A stretch of 64,000 nt of DNA from Roseburia sp. 499. Its GTDB lineage: Bacteria; Bacillota; Clostridia; Lachnospirales; Lachnospiraceae. The translations under genes and the position numbers were made by a program. The notes under the pieces are model-generated. The model searched no databases, was not told the origin of the DNA, and saw only the letters and a list, made by a program, of their open reading frames with translations. Below are positions 61,835-64,000 of the stretch, piece by piece (within the stretch, counting starts at the first letter, position 1; the number at the start of each line of letters is the position of its first letter). The DNA lies in NCBI RefSeq assembly GCF_001940225.2, contig NZ_CP135164.1, positions 2,170,001-2,234,000 of the forward strand. Reading direction: 5' to 3'.

Positions 61835-62404
61835 TTACCAGTGCTTCTCCTGTGGTTCTAGCACATATATTCCCGGTTCATCATCCTCATTTCTCCACTT
61901 AAATCCTTCTGGTTCTGCTTCTTCTGTCATAACTTCTATCAGATATAGCCCCTCTTTTTCTGGCTCTTCATCATTTTGTGGTATTACTATGAATCTCACT
62001 TCATAGTTCTTTTCCTCACCCGTCACATCATAAGTTCCTCGCAATATTACTGTTATATCCCCGTAATTTCTCGCGCCTCCCATACTACAATTTCCTTCAT
62101 ATCCGCTTTCATTTCCCGGATAAAAATCCATCAATTCAGCTATCTTTTCATCTATGTTTTCCATATGTTCTAATGCATATGGAGAAAATAAATCTTTCAG
62201 TTTTTCTGCATCTTTTGCTTTAAGCGCATTCATAATAGACTGCATGGTCTCATCCGACTGTTCTTGATATGTTTCCTCCTCCTTTCCCATACGCTCCAAT
62301 CGGTTACTAGGTGCGCAACCTGATATGTTTATCAATATCATACACGCTAACAATACTACTACCATTTTCTTACCACTGATAATTTGCAACCATATTTTCT
62401 TCAT
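61835..62404 (-). CDS. DUF5104 lipoprotein, first copy
   Basis: 189 residues from ATG 62404, with lipobox LINISGC near residue 28. DUF5104 region: MQSIMNALKAKDAEKLKDLF and SPYALEHMENIDEKIAELMD. The start overlaps the Rhs stop by 35 bases, so the first codons are read in the +1 frame of the Rhs 3' end. Immunity to the Rhs toxin is the most natural role. Both copies keep the SPYALEH block and the last 45 residues. Confidence 0.75.
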   Translation of the reverse strand: MKKIWLQIISGKKMVVVLLACMILINISGCAPSNRLERMGKEEETYQEQSDETMQSIMNALKAKDAEKLKDLFSPYALEHMENIDEKIAELMDFYPGNESGYEGNCSMGGARNYGDITVILRGTYDVTGEEKNYEVRFIVIPQNDEEPEKEGLYLIEVMTEEAEPEGFKWRNEDDEPGIYVLEPQEKHW

Positions 62405-64000
62405 CAAAACACCATCCTTCTTCATTTTCATATTCTGCAAAAAATGCTTCCCATAATTCCGGTTCCTTTGAAAAATCAATGCTTCCATATACAGCCAGTT
62501 CACTTGCATTTCTATCCTGATATTTGGGGGCTGGATTGAATCCGGTAATCCACCATTGTGGGGCATCCGGATTATATTCAAATATCATCTGTCCGGTTCT
62601 TTTATCATAAAGAGACAGTGTCATGTGCAGATTAGTATCTGTAGCACAGTTTTTGTGGAATCCATCTCCATAATAGATTCCTGTCTCGCATCCTGCTCCC
62701 AGATTCAAATAATCTCCCTTCCACATCCAAATAGTATAGGTTGTTCCATCTTTAACAGTAAACGGATACATTTGCGGTTCCATTGACGTAGCTGCATCAA
62801 AGACATAATCATAAAAACTATTATATCCAAAATACTGCTGCCAACAATCCCTGTCAGAATGATATACTCCATCATCCGTTCTGGTAAAGGAAAAAACATC
62901 CAAAAATGCTTCTCCAATAGGAGTCATTGAACCAATTGCCATAAAATCACTTATATCCAGTCCAAAAAATATATCTTTCTCTATTCCTTCACGCACTGTT
63001 CCGACAATCTCTCTGCCGCTCTCTGCAATTTTCCCTTGTATTTCACCGGAAATATAATTCTCCCACACAAACTCAGCACCATTAAAGAAACTGGTTGTAG
63101 CTGTAATAGCCACCTCACCTGCTGCCGTAGCTGCATCTTCTAACCAATCACCAACTACCTCTCTTCCGGTTTCCACTGCTTCTGTAATCTCTTCCCAGCT
63201 TGGGAAAGCACCATCGCGGTCTGCAAAGTTTAATGGACGGTTCCAGCAATAGCTATATTCATTCAGTGTGTAAGGTGCTTTCTGTACCCCTTTCACAATA
63301 TCCCTTGCCGTAAATCTTCCTGTTTGTGGCATATATTCTCGTGCTTGCGCAAAGTATGTGTCCGCTACCGTATCCCGATAAAATCCCACATATCCAAAAG
63401 GCTGAACCTGTTCTTTTTTCTTTTGCAAATCATTTCCAAATTCATCAAAAACATAGCTTTCCTTAATGTTTCCTTCTGCTTCCAGATAACGCAGTGGACT
63501 GCCTTGCTCATCCAACATATAATAATGCACGCCTTCCTTATTGGTTTCTCCTATTACACTGCCATCCCATAGAAACTGACGCATATTGTCTTTTTCTACC
63601 TGCTGCAACAGATTATGATAGCGTCTGGTCTGATCTAAGACAAATTCAATGCTTCTGACTGGATTTTCCACTTCTAAAATCCCCGGTAGTCCTTCATTTG
63701 TAAATGATATTCCTTCAAACATCTGTTGCCCTACTCTTTTTCCAAGTCCATTGTAGTTATAAACAGACATTCTTCCTGCATCATCTGCTGCCCGGTACAT
63801 ATGATTTCTGCAATCGTACTCATAGATATGTTTACATGCATTATTTTCCAATATCTGAACTAAATTTCCTCGCTTATCATAAGAATAATCTGTAACCTGT
63901 TCTTCATTTACAGAACGCATCAGCTGATTTGCTTCATTATAGAAATAATCTGTTCTAGTCTGCTCATCTTCCATAAAGCTACGATTTCCAAAGGTATCAT
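62370..64000 (-). CDS. Rhs/YD-repeat toxin, 3' part, with a DUF4474 C-terminal domain
   Basis: About 540 residues are visible and the frame runs out of the window, so the 5' end is missing. YD repeats open it (YDKRGNLVQI, YNYNGLGKRVGQ), then the Rhs core end (MLDEQGSPLRYLEAEGNIKE, then FDEFGN; YVGFYRDTVADTYFAQAREY, then MPQTGRF; YCWNRPLNFADRDGAF), and a variable C-terminus. From about residue 370 it fits DUF4474: YTIWMWKGDYLNLGAGCETG, then TLSLYDKRTGQMIFEYNP, and PQWWITGFNPAP. It is probably a secreted or surface-exposed contact toxin. The last 12 codons are shared with the start of the next gene. Confidence 0.85.
   Translation of the reverse strand, partial: DTFGNRSFMEDEQTRTDYFYNEANQLMRSVNEEQVTDYSYDKRGNLVQILENNACKHIYEYDCRNHMYRAADDAGRMSVYNYNGLGKRVGQQMFEGISFTNEGLPGILEVENPVRSIEFVLDQTRRYHNLLQQVEKDNMRQFLWDGSVIGETNKEGVHYYMLDEQGSPLRYLEAEGNIKESYVFDEFGNDLQKKKEQVQPFGYVGFYRDTVADTYFAQAREYMPQTGRFTARDIVKGVQKAPYTLNEYSYCWNRPLNFADRDGAFPSWEEITEAVETGREVVGDWLEDAATAAGEVAITATTSFFNGAEFVWENYISGEIQGKIAESGREIVGTVREGIEKDIFFGLDISDFMAIGSMTPIGEAFLDVFSFTRTDDGVYHSDRDCWQQYFGYNSFYDYVFDAATSMEPQMYPFTVKDGTTYTIWMWKGDYLNLGAGCETGIYYGDGFHKNCATDTNLHMTLSLYDKRTGQMIFEYNPDAPQWWITGFNPAPKYQDRNASELAVYGSIDFSKEPELWEAFFAEYENEEGWCFDEENMVANYQW

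Overview
The window looks like chromosome from a low-GC, spore-forming Clostridia, most likely a member of the Lachnospiraceae. The signs are AT-rich DNA, an alpha/beta-type small acid-soluble spore protein (22391-22618), a T-box leader in front of serS, strong Shine-Dalgarno sequences, and the repertoire of DUF families. I cannot fix the genus from sequence alone.

Layout. (a) 1-13.3 kb: a run of small accessory genes, nearly all on the minus strand (GNAT acetyltransferases, small P-loop kinases, cytidine deaminase, DJ-1 and CAT-like enzymes). Two complete insertion sequences (IS3 family 5821-7136; an IS4/IS1182-like element 8253-9990) and several broken genes interrupt it. (b) 13.3-17.5 kb: a heterodimeric multidrug-type ABC exporter. 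Its leader holds a 26-codon peptide gene, a terminator and mutually exclusive pairing segments, which is the architecture of ribosome-mediated attenuation. (c) 17.5-24.6 kb: a DJ-1 gene with two decayed followers, a SnoaL-like gene, an alpha-glucosidase divergent from an AraC regulator, the spore protein, a CYTH protein and a glycyl-tRNA synthetase that lacks its normal N-terminus. (d) 24.8-45.4 kb: a second accessory array: an IS1380 element, an XRE-Uma2 fusion, SPFH plus ribbon-helix-helix pair, an HTH-phosphotransferase fusion, many GNATs, NUDIX, HD, methyltransferases, a beta-helix lipoprotein, and a MarR/hydrolase operon on the plus strand. A 19-bp motif recurs at gene junctions in arrays (a) and (d), and two GC-rich structured intergenic elements lie at 44.0-45.8 kb. 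(e) 45.8-64 kb: mostly core metabolism on the minus strand: carAB, two unrecognised genes, a pantothenate operon (panG-panB-panC-panD-coaC), a PII-like/DUF1538 pair, serS with its T-box, and at the edge the 3' end of an Rhs-type toxin gene followed by two duplicated DUF5104 lipoprotein genes and a membrane protein.

How parts work together. The pan cluster would make pantothenate from ketopantoate and aspartate and carry one later CoA step. carAB supplies carbamoyl phosphate. The ABC exporter is probably induced by translation-blocking drugs. The Rhs C-terminus and its downstream lipoproteins look like a contact toxin with tandem immunity genes. The accessory arrays carry repeated marks of recombination: short repeats at junctions, a chimeric gene start, internal deletions and remnant gene ends. 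They look like a site of gene gain, duplication and loss rather than stable operons.
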